Assembly: GCA_013002225.1 (NCBI GenBank)
Contig: JABDKL010000113.1
Span: forward strand, 1-37,348
Direction: 5' to 3'
Length of the DNA stretch: 37,348 nt
DNA from: Winogradskyella sp.
GTDB taxonomy: Bacteria > Bacteroidota > Bacteroidia > Flavobacteriales > Flavobacteriaceae
Shown: positions 23,929-32,050 of the stretch, piece by piece
How positions within the stretch are numbered: the stretch's first letter is position 1
How the letters are laid out: each line of letters starts with the position of its first letter
The notes under the pieces: generated by a model
Seen by the model: the letters and a program-made list of their open reading frames with translations, nothing else
The model's database searches: none
What the model was told of the DNA's origin: nothing
Position numbers and translations under genes: made by a program

Positions 23929-25116
23929 ATGGATAGACGGAAATTTATAAAAGATTCTGCCTTGGCAAGTAGCTTGTACTTTGTGCCAGGTTTCGTAAAG
24001 GCATTTGAGTCTACAATTGCAGGGCAATTGGGTTACAGACGATTGGTTATAGTTCAATTAGCTGGTGGTAACGATGGTCTTAACACTGTAATTCCTTACG
24101 GAAATGATATTTACTATAATGCCAGACCACAGTTAGCGGTTACAAAAGATGTTATTAAACTTAACGACGATTTAGGCTTTAACTCTAGCCTTGCGCCATT
24201 ACGCTCTTTGTATGATAGAGGAGAGCTGTCCATTATTAATAATGTTGGCTATCCAAATCCTGTGCGTTCGCATTTTAGATCTATGGATATTTGGCATACT
24301 GCAAGTGATGCAAACGAATATTTGCAAACGGGCTGGTTAGGTCGCTATATGGATACTTATGGTAATAATCCTTACAATGCTATTGAGTTGGATGAGCAAT
24401 TAAGTTTAGCCATGAAAGGAGAACATTTTAAGGGCATTGCTACTACGGATTATAGAATTTTATATAAAACAGCAAAAGAGCCTTACTTTAAAAATCTAAT
24501 TAAGCATTATAACGATGCCCATTTAAGTGAGCACAATTTGGGTTATCTGTACCAAACGATGATTGACGCAAAATCGTCGGCAACCTATATTTACGAAACT
24601 ACTAAGGTGCAGTTTTCTCAACAGGAATATCCACAAAATGGTTTTGCTAAACAGCTTAGAAATGTGGCCCAGTTTATAGTCTCAGGTTTAGATACTAAAG
24701 TTTTCTATACCTCATTGGGTGGTTTCGATACACATGCTAATCAAATAAACAAACAAAACCGTTTATTATCAGTATATGCAGATAGTATCGCTGCATTTGT
24801 AAAAGACCTTAAGCAAAATGATATGTTTAAGGATACCTTAATTTTAACGTTTTCTGAATTTGGAAGACGTGTAATGCAAAATGCTGCTAATGGAACAGAC
24901 CATGGTTCTGCTAATAATGTTTTTGTTATTGGGCAACATCTAAAAAAAGCAGGTATTTATAATGATCTTGCCAGTTTAAAAGATTTAGACGAGAATGGTG
25001 ATTTAAAATTTGAAGTTGATTTTAGATCTATTTATGCAACATTATTAAACAACTGGATGAATGTTCCTACCAATGGAATTATGACCTCTGGACATAAACC
25101 ACTTCAGTTTATATAA
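23929..25116 (+). CDS. DUF1501 family protein (sulfatase-fold-like), Tat-type signal
   Basis: A 395-residue protein. The ATG at 23929 (MDRRKFIKDSALASSLYFVPG) starts a twin-arginine-like signal (RRKF); the upstream reading from 23884 overlaps the DUF1800 gene and is unlikely. The core has VQLAGGNDGLNTVIPYG (about 42-58), NVGYPNPVRSHFRSMDIWHTA (about 104-124), TSLGGFDTHANQ and FSEFGRRVMQNAANGTDHG, typical of DUF1501, which is related to the alkaline phosphatase/sulfatase superfamily by fold. The Tat signal suggests the protein is folded, possibly with metal, before export. Function is unknown. Confidence 0.93.
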   Translation: MDRRKFIKDSALASSLYFVPGFVKAFESTIAGQLGYRRLVIVQLAGGNDGLNTVIPYGNDIYYNARPQLAVTKDVIKLNDDLGFNSSLAPLRSLYDRGELSIINNVGYPNPVRSHFRSMDIWHTASDANEYLQTGWLGRYMDTYGNNPYNAIELDEQLSLAMKGEHFKGIATTDYRILYKTAKEPYFKNLIKHYNDAHLSEHNLGYLYQTMIDAKSSATYIYETTKVQFSQQEYPQNGFAKQLRNVAQFIVSGLDTKVFYTSLGGFDTHANQINKQNRLLSVYADSIAAFVKDLKQNDMFKDTLILTFSEFGRRVMQNAANGTDHGSANNVFVIGQHLKKAGIYNDLASLKDLDENGDLKFEVDFRSIYATLLNNWMNVPTNGIMTSGHKPLQFI

Positions 25117-25123
25117 ATAAAAA

Positions 25124-25166
25124 AACCTTGTCTCAGATGCAGTAATTAACTGTGTGAAACAAGGTT
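25124..25166. terminator. Extended hairpin after the DUF1501 gene
   Basis: AACCTTGT (25124-25131) pairs with ACAAGGTT (25159-25166). Inside, TCA pairs with TGA, and CAGT (25140-25143) with ACTG (25149-25152) around a 5-base loop. It lies between converging genes but lacks a strong T run, so it may be a weak bidirectional terminator or a structured RNA element. Confidence 0.5.
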
Positions 25167-25323
25167 ATATAATTGATTAATAGCATTATAAAGATGCGTA
25201 TAAAATGTACTAGTCGTCAATTTTTTTGATAAAAGACAGATAAAAATGTATTAACGGTCATTTTTAAAAAATGCGCCCGACAATCTGCAAAAAAATTAGA
25301 TTAAGCTATTCTCATTTGCTGGT

Positions 25324-26457
25324 TTAATTATATTTTACTTTTCTTAAAATACGAATGGTCTCTTTATATGAAAGATATAATTGACTGTTAGATTTTTTCA
25401 TGTAAGGTTTAGCGTATTCGAGTTTCAATAACGCATCTTCAAAGCCATTGAGATAGCAGATAAGGTAACTTGCAGCCAGATTATTCAGATCTAGTTCGTC
25501 ATTCTTGGTTAGAGAAAGTCCTTTCTCTAATTTTTCTAAAATTGAATTATTGGTATTGTAAATGTGATGCAGTACCTTTTTATCAAACTCTGGAGGTTTA
25601 AATACCAGGTTCGCATCAATAGAATAGTTGGCATTATCATTAAAATGAATTGTGGTTTCTTCCAATTTGTAATATTTAAATCGGTTTTGAAATCCAAGTC
25701 TTACATATTCAATAATAGTAAATGATTGTTCTGTATAGCTAATAGCAACCTCGTCTAATGCAGAATAAAACAAACGCACCTGCTCATTGATTAATTCTAT
25801 ATCAACTCTCGAAAAAAACACCTCCTCCTTTACCTGTTTTTTATCTCCAGACCAACACAGTACAAAATACTCTTTAAACACTTTGTACTGTGGATTAAAA
25901 TCTTTGCGCATCTTCAAAAAATCAAAAACACCATCTAGGGTTAATTGAATATTATTTTGCGCATGATTTTCAATTGCCGCAACAATTTTAGAATTAACAT
26001 CTTTTATTTCAATATCAAAAACCTTAGGCATACTTATGCTTCCGTCTCTAAAAAAGACTGAGCCGCCATAATATTTCCAAATATTTTTTCTAAGTGATGT
26101 AATGTCATCATTGGGCCTAATCGTTACCAGACCAACGACTTTATCATCCTGTAGATGAGGAAATGGAATATTCTCATATTGCACTAACGGAGGGTTAGAA
26201 AGGTAGGCGTTAATTAGATTTTGTATTTTACTATCATCAAAAAAATCTACCCCAATTATTTTATTGTCTTCATCGTCTACGCCAATTACTATATAGGAGT
26301 TGTTTTTTGGATTACTGTTGGACAAGGCACAGATATGTTTTAAAAATTTAGCTTTACCTTCTTTAAATCCAATATCTATTTTTCGCTTTTTATCATAAAA
26401 ACTATTCTCATCATTATGAGCCAATAGGTTTTTTATGAGTAGACGTTTATTAATCAT
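25324..26457 (-). CDS. AlbA_2/Schlafen-domain ATP-binding protein
   Basis: A 377-residue soluble protein. Residues about 15-145 resemble the Schlafen AlbA_2 domain: FKEGKAKFLKHICALSNSNP, NSYIVIGVDDEDNKIIGVDFFDD, IQNLINAYLSNPPLV and VFFRDGSISMP. Domains of this family bind nucleic acid or nucleotide, and many such proteins act as transcription regulators. The C-terminal 200 residues have no motif I recognise; they may be a sensor or a second domain. The first residue (MINKRLLIKNLLAHNDE) is a plausible start. The gene lies 31 bases downstream of the SDR gene on the same strand, so the three minus-strand genes here may be one transcript. Confidence 0.8.
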   Translation of the reverse strand: MINKRLLIKNLLAHNDENSFYDKKRKIDIGFKEGKAKFLKHICALSNSNPKNNSYIVIGVDDEDNKIIGVDFFDDSKIQNLINAYLSNPPLVQYENIPFPHLQDDKVVGLVTIRPNDDITSLRKNIWKYYGGSVFFRDGSISMPKVFDIEIKDVNSKIVAAIENHAQNNIQLTLDGVFDFLKMRKDFNPQYKVFKEYFVLCWSGDKKQVKEEVFFSRVDIELINEQVRLFYSALDEVAISYTEQSFTIIEYVRLGFQNRFKYYKLEETTIHFNDNANYSIDANLVFKPPEFDKKVLHHIYNTNNSILEKLEKGLSLTKNDELDLNNLAASYLICYLNGFEDALLKLEYAKPYMKKSNSQLYLSYKETIRILRKVKYN

Positions 26458-26488
26458 AGTGGTGCTTTCTGCGAAAACAGATGCCTCA

Positions 26489-27241
26489 TTAAATTGTTTT
26501 ATTTACAATAGTGGAACTGGCCTGAGCGGTACAAAACATTAGTACATCTGCTAAATTTACATGCGCAGGTCTGGACACTGCGAAATATATAACCTCTGCC
26601 ACATCCTGTGCCTGTAATGCTTTATATCCTTTATAAACATTATTTGCGGAGGCACTTCCTTTGAATCTTACTTGCGAAAATTCGGTTTCTACCAAGCCAG
26701 GATTAATGGCGCTAACCTTTATTCCAAAAGGGTTAAGGTCTATTCGCATGCCTTCAGTAATTGCTAAAACGGCATGTTTACTGGCACAATAAACATTTCC
26801 CTTAGGATATACTTCTTTTCCTGCAGACGAGCCAATATTAATTATATGGCCCGATTCGCGTTCTGTCATCCCAGGAATAATGGCTTTGCTTACGTAAAGT
26901 AATCCCTTTACATTAATGTCCATCATGGCGTCCCAGTCATCTAAATTTCCGTTTTGAACTGGGTCTAAGCCATGTGCATTACCAGCGTTATTTATTAAAA
27001 TATCAATCTGCTTAAATTCTGTTGGTAAAGTTTCTATCGCTTCAAGTGTCTTGGACCTGTCCCGAACATCAAATTTTAGGGTGTAGACATTGACCTGTTT
27101 TGAAAGCTCTTTTCTTAACGCATCTAACCGTTCTTGTCTTCTGCCACAAAGCACTAAATGAATACCATGTTTAGCAAACTCCTCTGCTGTTGCTTTTCCG
27201 ATACCGCTAGTGGCACCTGTAATTAATGCTGTTTTCTTCAT
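26489..27241 (-). CDS. Short-chain dehydrogenase/reductase (YdfG-like)
   Basis: A 250-residue classical SDR. The NADP-binding motif TGATSGIGK is at about 7-15, with RR after strand 2 (CGRRQERL), which favours NADPH. NNAGNAHG is near 84-91 and the active-site Ser and Tyr-x3-Lys (YCASK) near 140-160. The C-terminus matches the YdfG-type serine/3-hydroxy acid dehydrogenase group (AINPGLVETEFSQVRF, DVAEVIYFAVSRPAHVNLADVLMF). The physiological substrate is uncertain. It is preceded by an aldo/keto reductase 104 bases upstream. Confidence 0.93.
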   Translation of the reverse strand: MKKTALITGATSGIGKATAEEFAKHGIHLVLCGRRQERLDALRKELSKQVNVYTLKFDVRDRSKTLEAIETLPTEFKQIDILINNAGNAHGLDPVQNGNLDDWDAMMDINVKGLLYVSKAIIPGMTERESGHIINIGSSAGKEVYPKGNVYCASKHAVLAITEGMRIDLNPFGIKVSAINPGLVETEFSQVRFKGSASANNVYKGYKALQAQDVAEVIYFAVSRPAHVNLADVLMFCTAQASSTIVNKTI

Positions 27242-27345
27242 GTTGTTTTGCTAATGCATTTTATTATAAAATTAAACTAGAATCAATACTTGGGTAGCGC
27301 ATGAATTTGAAACGATTTTTTTTATTCACAGTGACCGCCAACTTT

Positions 27346-28209
27346 TCAAGGCACCTTGTGGCCTTGGCTTGCGACCAGTACGGCAAACCAGTCTTCTAGG
27401 TCCAGTGAAATTTTTGTGGCGTCCACAGCTTGGGTCAAGCGCTTTTTATTAGTAGTGCCAACCACAGGGTGTATCCCTGATGGATGTTTTAAAATCCATG
27501 CTAATAATAATTGATCTTCAGTAGCATTATATTTTTCCATAAAAACACCAAGCTGTTTATGGATGCGCCTGGTTTGTTCATTGTCATTTTTAAAAACGGT
27601 GCCTAAAGGAGACCAGGACATTGGTTTTATACCACAGGTTTTCATATAATCTAAAGTGCCATCATGCATGGCAGAATGTGAGGTTAGTGAAAACTCTAAT
27701 TGATTAACGTCTATATCTATTCGCAGTCCAATCATTTCCATCTGAGAGGGTGTGAAATTAGACACGCCAAAGTCTCTGATTTTCCCAGCTTTTTTTAAAA
27801 TCGTAATCGCTTCGGCAATGTCTTCAGCCACCATAAGAGGGCTAGGTCTATGCAGTAGTAATAAATCGAGATAGTCTGTATGAAGATGCCTCAAGGATTC
27901 TTCAACAGACCAGATGATATAGTCTTTACTGTAGTTGTAATGTTTTACTTCGTTTGTTCTATTATCACACACATACTGAATGCCGCATTTTGAAATCAAC
28001 TGGATGTCATCACGATTAATTCCTGAGTCTTTAAAAGCAGTTCCAAATTCTTTTTCAGTTGTGTAAGCTCCGTAAATATCAGCATGGTCAAAAGTCGTAA
28101 TCCCGTTTGCCATACAGTGATGTATTATGGTCTCCATTTCTTTTTGTGAAAACTGTTTTCCCCATGCTCCCCATGTCATGGTGCCTGCGATAATTTTTGA
28201 ATATTTCAA
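27346..28209 (-). CDS. Aldo/keto reductase (YdhF-like)
   Basis: A 287-residue TIM-barrel NADPH oxidoreductase. The catalytic tetrad is visible: Asp and Tyr in DHADIYGAYTTE, Lys in LISKCGIQ and His in LLLLHRPSP. GVSNFTPSQM and the C-terminal HPVVGTTNKKRL cofactor site are further hallmarks; the whole resembles the YdhF/oxidoreductase subgroup. No ATG is available at the conserved N-terminus (MKYSKIIAGTMTWG): the first codon is TTG, and an in-frame stop lies shortly upstream, so this is a genuine TTG start. It is divergent from the moxR operon. Confidence 0.92.
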   Translation of the reverse strand: MKYSKIIAGTMTWGAWGKQFSQKEMETIIHHCMANGITTFDHADIYGAYTTEKEFGTAFKDSGINRDDIQLISKCGIQYVCDNRTNEVKHYNYSKDYIIWSVEESLRHLHTDYLDLLLLHRPSPLMVAEDIAEAITILKKAGKIRDFGVSNFTPSQMEMIGLRIDIDVNQLEFSLTSHSAMHDGTLDYMKTCGIKPMSWSPLGTVFKNDNEQTRRIHKQLGVFMEKYNATEDQLLLAWILKHPSGIHPVVGTTNKKRLTQAVDATKISLDLEDWFAVLVASQGHKVP

Positions 28210-28407
28210 TGGTATTAAATTAAGTTAGTAGCAATAACAATTATAAAAATAGGTAATCTATTTGAAGCATTAAAAATGTTTCTAATTAGTTATCAATTTT
28301 TTGTGATTATTTTTAACCAATTGTTAACAGCAAACCAGGAATAATTTTAACAATTTGCACCTTCGATAATTTACAATTACGAATTTGTTTGAATAACCCG
28401 ATATACT

Positions 28408-29409
28408 ATGGAGGAAACGAGTACAATTGATATTAAATCAATTAATGAAAAGATAGAAAAAGAAAGTGCTTTTGTAGACTTACTTACCTTAGAAATGAAC
28501 AAGGTCATTGTTGGCCAGAAGCATATGGTAGAACGTTTATTAATTGGCTTGCTTGGTCAAGGTCATATTCTGCTAGAAGGTGTTCCCGGTTTAGCAAAAA
28601 CCTTAGCTATTAATACGCTTTCTAAGGCCATAGATGCAAGTTTCAGTAGAATCCAGTTTACGCCAGATTTGTTGCCAGCAGATGTAGTAGGTACCTTAAT
28701 TTACAATATTAAAGAGAATGATTTTTCAATAAAGAAGGGACCGATATTCGCAAATTTTGTTCTGGCCGATGAGATAAACAGGGCACCAGCCAAAGTTCAA
28801 TCGGCTTTGTTAGAAGCCATGCAGGAAAAGCAGGTTACTATTGGCGATGAAACCTTTGTACTGGATAAGCCATTTTTAGTTATGGCAACACAAAACCCTG
28901 TAGAACAAGAAGGGACTTACCCATTGCCAGAAGCTCAAGTAGACCGTTTTATGCTCAAAACAGTTATTGACTATCCTAAGCTAGATGAAGAACAACTTAT
29001 AGTGCGTGCCAATTTAAGAGGGACATATGACAAGGTAAATCCTGTAGTGTCTATAGCTCAGATTTTAAGTGCTCAAGAAGCTGTAAGAGAGGTGTACATG
29101 GATGAAAAAATAGAAAAATATATACTCGACATAATTTTTGCTACTCGTTATCCAGAGAAATATAAATTGGGTGATCTAAAAGCTTTAATTTCATTTGGTG
29201 CTTCACCGCGTGGTAGTATTAATTTGGCAACTGCTGCAAAATGCTATGCCTTTATTAAGAGAAGAGGTTATGTAATTCCAGAGGATGTGCGTGCTGTTGT
29301 ACACGACGTATTGCGACACAGAATAGGAATTACCTATGAAGCAGAAGCCGAAAATGTTACCTCAGAAGACATCATCAACAAAATCGTTAACGAGATTGAA
29401 GTGCCTTAA
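28408..29409 (+). CDS. moxR: MoxR family AAA+ ATPase
   Basis: A 333-residue AAA+ ATPase that heads the Bat operon. Walker A is GVPGLAKT (58-65), Walker B is VLADE (118-122), sensor 1 lies in MATQNP (about 169-174) and the arginine-finger region in QVDRFM. MoxR proteins are thought to act as chaperones that insert cofactors or activate VWA-domain partners. Two VWA proteins and a DUF58 protein follow in the same operon. The intergenic region upstream (198 bases) is the most likely promoter site, but I could not identify clear -33/-7 elements there. Confidence 0.95.
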   Translation: MEETSTIDIKSINEKIEKESAFVDLLTLEMNKVIVGQKHMVERLLIGLLGQGHILLEGVPGLAKTLAINTLSKAIDASFSRIQFTPDLLPADVVGTLIYNIKENDFSIKKGPIFANFVLADEINRAPAKVQSALLEAMQEKQVTIGDETFVLDKPFLVMATQNPVEQEGTYPLPEAQVDRFMLKTVIDYPKLDEEQLIVRANLRGTYDKVNPVVSIAQILSAQEAVREVYMDEKIEKYILDIIFATRYPEKYKLGDLKALISFGASPRGSINLATAAKCYAFIKRRGYVIPEDVRAVVHDVLRHRIGITYEAEAENVTSEDIINKIVNEIEVP

Positions 29410-29415
29410 AATTTA

Positions 29416-29479
29416 AGATTTTAGAATAACGAAACACGATTATTAAAATCGTTCATCAACTATCTTCAATCTAAAATTT
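29416..29479 (+). promoter_or_regulatory. Structured leader between moxR and the DUF58 gene
   Basis: ATTTTAGA (29418-29425) is complementary to TCTAAAAT (29470-29477), with two more pairs outside. The closed segment contains a smaller hairpin, ACGATT/AATCGT (29436-29441 and 29447-29452). The 3' arm ends a few bases before the DUF58 ATG, so it could mask the translation start or stabilise mRNA ends. There is no T run, so termination is unlikely. Confidence 0.35.
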
Positions 29480-29483
29480 AACA

Positions 29484-30350
29484 ATGGATACTAAAGAACT
29501 TCTAAAGAAAGTACGAAAAATTGAGATTAAGACACGTCGTTTGTCTGATCATATATTTGGCGGTGAATACCATTCGACCTTCAAAGGCCGCGGTATGACT
29601 TTTTCTGAAGTTCGCCAATACCAATACGGTGACGATGTCCGAAACATAGACTGGAATGTTACCGCACGTTATAACGAGCCATACATAAAAGTCTTCGAGG
29701 AAGAACGGGAATTAACAATGATGTTAATGGCAGATGTTTCCGGGAGTAAATTATTCGGTACAAAAAATCAATTTAAGGACGAAATTGTCACTGAAATAGC
29801 AGCTACGTTGGCATTTTCGGCAACTCAGAATAACGACAAAATAGGATTAATTCTATTTTCTGATGAAATAGAACTATACATACCACCAAAAAAAGGGCGT
29901 TCTCACGTATTAAGGATTATTAGAGAATTATTAGAGTTTAAGCCAAAGAGTAAAAACACTAATATAGCCGAAGCTATTAAGTTTTTATCTAACGTAATGA
30001 AAAAGAAGGTCATTGTTTTTTTACTTTCTGATTTTATAGCAGGCGATTATAAACAGAATCTTAAAATAGCTGCAGGTAAGCACGATATCACAGGAATAAG
30101 GGTTTACGATAAACATGAAGAGGAAATTCCAAATATTGGGATGGTACAGATGGAAGATGAAGAAACCGGCGAATTACTTTTGGTTAATACAGCGTCAAAA
30201 AAAGTAAGAGACAATTACTCTAAGTTTTACAGGGATAAAGTAGATTATTTTAAAGATAGTTTTGCCAAATCAGGATCAGGTACCATTGATTGCAGAGTGG
30301 ATGAAAGTTACGTAAAGAAATTACTAGGCTATTTTAAAAGAAGAGGATAA
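29484..30350 (+). CDS. DUF58 domain protein of the Bat operon
   Basis: A 288-residue soluble protein. The DUF58 signature is FSEVRQYQYGDDVRNIDWNVTAR (about 40-62), followed by EPYIKVFEEERELT. The second half is a VWA-like domain with a metal-ion-dependent adhesion-type DVSGS at 84-88. Unlike many DUF58 proteins it has no N-terminal membrane helices, which is usual for the MoxR-linked Bat-operon version. It is expected to be a partner of MoxR. The next gene begins five bases after its stop. Confidence 0.93.
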   Translation: MDTKELLKKVRKIEIKTRRLSDHIFGGEYHSTFKGRGMTFSEVRQYQYGDDVRNIDWNVTARYNEPYIKVFEEERELTMMLMADVSGSKLFGTKNQFKDEIVTEIAATLAFSATQNNDKIGLILFSDEIELYIPPKKGRSHVLRIIRELLEFKPKSKNTNIAEAIKFLSNVMKKKVIVFLLSDFIAGDYKQNLKIAAGKHDITGIRVYDKHEEEIPNIGMVQMEDEETGELLLVNTASKKVRDNYSKFYRDKVDYFKDSFAKSGSGTIDCRVDESYVKKLLGYFKRRG

Positions 30351-30355
30351 TATAA

Positions 30356-32050
30356 ATGAAGAATTTAGGCGTACAAAATATAAAATGGGATAACTTAAAT
30401 AGAAGGAATTTTCAATTTTCTCTTATTTTTATAGTGTTTTCCTTTTTGTCGTTTTCACAAGTAAAATCCGAAGCTGATACTACAAAAATTAGAATTGGTG
30501 AACAAATTAACTATAAAATCAGCGTTGAAGCAGATTCTGCCGATGTAGTTGTTTTTCCTGAAGGGCAAACCTATCTTCCACTCGAACTTGTTGAAGCCTT
30601 AAAGATCGATACAACAAAAAAAGATCGTAAATATCTATTATCCAGAATTTATAAGTTAACACAATTCGACTCCGGTTCCTACAGCGTTCCAAGACAAAAG
30701 ATTGTCATTGGTGACACATCATTTTTTACAGATTCACTTCAGGTAGATGTAAAGACTGTACAAGTAGATACAACAAAGCAAAAATTATACGATATAAAAC
30801 CAATAATTGAAGTTGAGAAAAGCAGCACAAGCTGGTGGGTATGGCTTATAATTATACTATTAGCAATAGCACTAGTTGCATTTTTACTGTATTGGTTTAT
30901 ATGGAGAAAGAAACCTTTGACTGAAGAGGAAGAAATCGCTTTGCTACCACCTTATGATCGGGCACAACTTGCCTTAAAAAAATTAGATGAAAGTCAATAC
31001 TTAATACGATCTGAAGTAAAAGAATATTATTCTGAACTCACCTTTATTATACGAAAATACCTTGATGAAAAAGTATATGATAGGGCTCTAGAAAGTACTA
31101 CGAGTGAACTTATTTCTAGACTCGAGCTCTTAAAGGATGGTAACCAATTAGATTTATCTAAAGACAGTATTAAAAATATTGAAGCAATACTTAGACGTGC
31201 CGATTTGGTAAAATTTGCTAAATCAGCTCCAGATACTGCACTTGCAGAAATGGATAAAGCAACTATAGCCAAAGAAATTGATGTTGTAAAAGAAAGCCTT
31301 CCTGAACCTACAGAAGAAGAAAAATTACTGGACCAGCAGTATAAAGAAGAGCAGGAACGAAAAAAGAAAAGGAGAAAAATTATCTTAACGGTTATTATTT
31401 CTGTTTTCTTGTTAGTCGCCACCTTTGTTGGTTTTGGAATAAAATACGGTTTTGGCTATGTTAAAGATACCATAGTGGGTCATGAAAGCAAAGTGTTACT
31501 TGAAGGCGACTGGATTAAAAGCGCATATGGATTTCCTCCTGTATTTATAGAAACACCACGTGTTTTAAAACGTGAAAATATACCACCGCCTGAGGATACG
31601 GAAAATAAAGTTACAACTACAACATTTGTTTATGGTGGCCTTAGTGATGTGTTTAGTGTTTCAGTGAGTACAACGACACTCAAGATGCCTAAACAAGAAG
31701 CTCAGACAAAAGACACCGAAGATCCAACATTTGATCTATTAAAAATATCTGAATCTAAAATACAAGAGTTTGAGACTAAAGGTGCGACAGATATAACTGT
31801 AAAGCGAGAGCAATTTATTACGCCAAATGCAGCAGAAGGATTGAAAACATTTGGGACTTTAAATATAAAGACAGTAAACTCAGACAATTCAGTGAATGCA
31901 GAATATGCCCTATTTCATTTCTCTAATGCAAATGTCCTACAACAAATCGTATTAACGTGGCCTGCAAATGACACCTATGCAGATGACATTAAACAGCGAA
32001 TAATAAATTCAATAGAACTAAATTCTAACGAGCAAGAAAAAGAGAACTAA
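30356..32050 (+). CDS. Two-membrane-segment Bat-operon protein of unknown function (BatD-like N-terminal half)
   Basis: A 564-residue protein. A signal-like or membrane segment at about 20-36 (FSLIFIVFSFLSFSQ) is followed by a beta domain (37-155) reminiscent of BatD-type domains (IRIGEQINYKISVEADSADVV). A membrane helix at about 160-183 leads to a cytoplasmic, helical, charged region (190-340, with LPPYDRAQLALKKLDESQ and YYSELTFIIRKYLDEK, like the C-terminal region of DUF4381/BatD proteins). A second helix follows at about 343-364. A further domain (370-564, with TFVYGGLSDVFSVSVST) of no recognised family would lie outside the cytoplasm. It sits between DUF58 and BatA in this operon; the batA ATG overlaps its stop (TAATG). 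Confidence 0.85.
   Translation: MKNLGVQNIKWDNLNRRNFQFSLIFIVFSFLSFSQVKSEADTTKIRIGEQINYKISVEADSADVVVFPEGQTYLPLELVEALKIDTTKKDRKYLLSRIYKLTQFDSGSYSVPRQKIVIGDTSFFTDSLQVDVKTVQVDTTKQKLYDIKPIIEVEKSSTSWWVWLIIILLAIALVAFLLYWFIWRKKPLTEEEEIALLPPYDRAQLALKKLDESQYLIRSEVKEYYSELTFIIRKYLDEKVYDRALESTTSELISRLELLKDGNQLDLSKDSIKNIEAILRRADLVKFAKSAPDTALAEMDKATIAKEIDVVKESLPEPTEEEKLLDQQYKEEQERKKKRRKIILTVIISVFLLVATFVGFGIKYGFGYVKDTIVGHESKVLLEGDWIKSAYGFPPVFIETPRVLKRENIPPPEDTENKVTTTTFVYGGLSDVFSVSVSTTTLKMPKQEAQTKDTEDPTFDLLKISESKIQEFETKGATDITVKREQFITPNAAEGLKTFGTLNIKTVNSDNSVNAEYALFHFSNANVLQQIVLTWPANDTYADDIKQRIINSIELNSNEQEKEN

Noticed and set aside
25324-28209. A defence island around the AlbA_2/Schlafen protein
   Set aside because: Neighbours are ordinary SDR and aldo/keto reductase genes, with no nuclease, methyltransferase, integrase or tRNA nearby.
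28313-28327. TTAAC-CAATT-GTTAA dyad upstream of moxR as an operator
   Set aside because: The arms are only five bases in very AT-rich DNA, and no promoter elements could be placed near it, so chance is a sufficient explanation.
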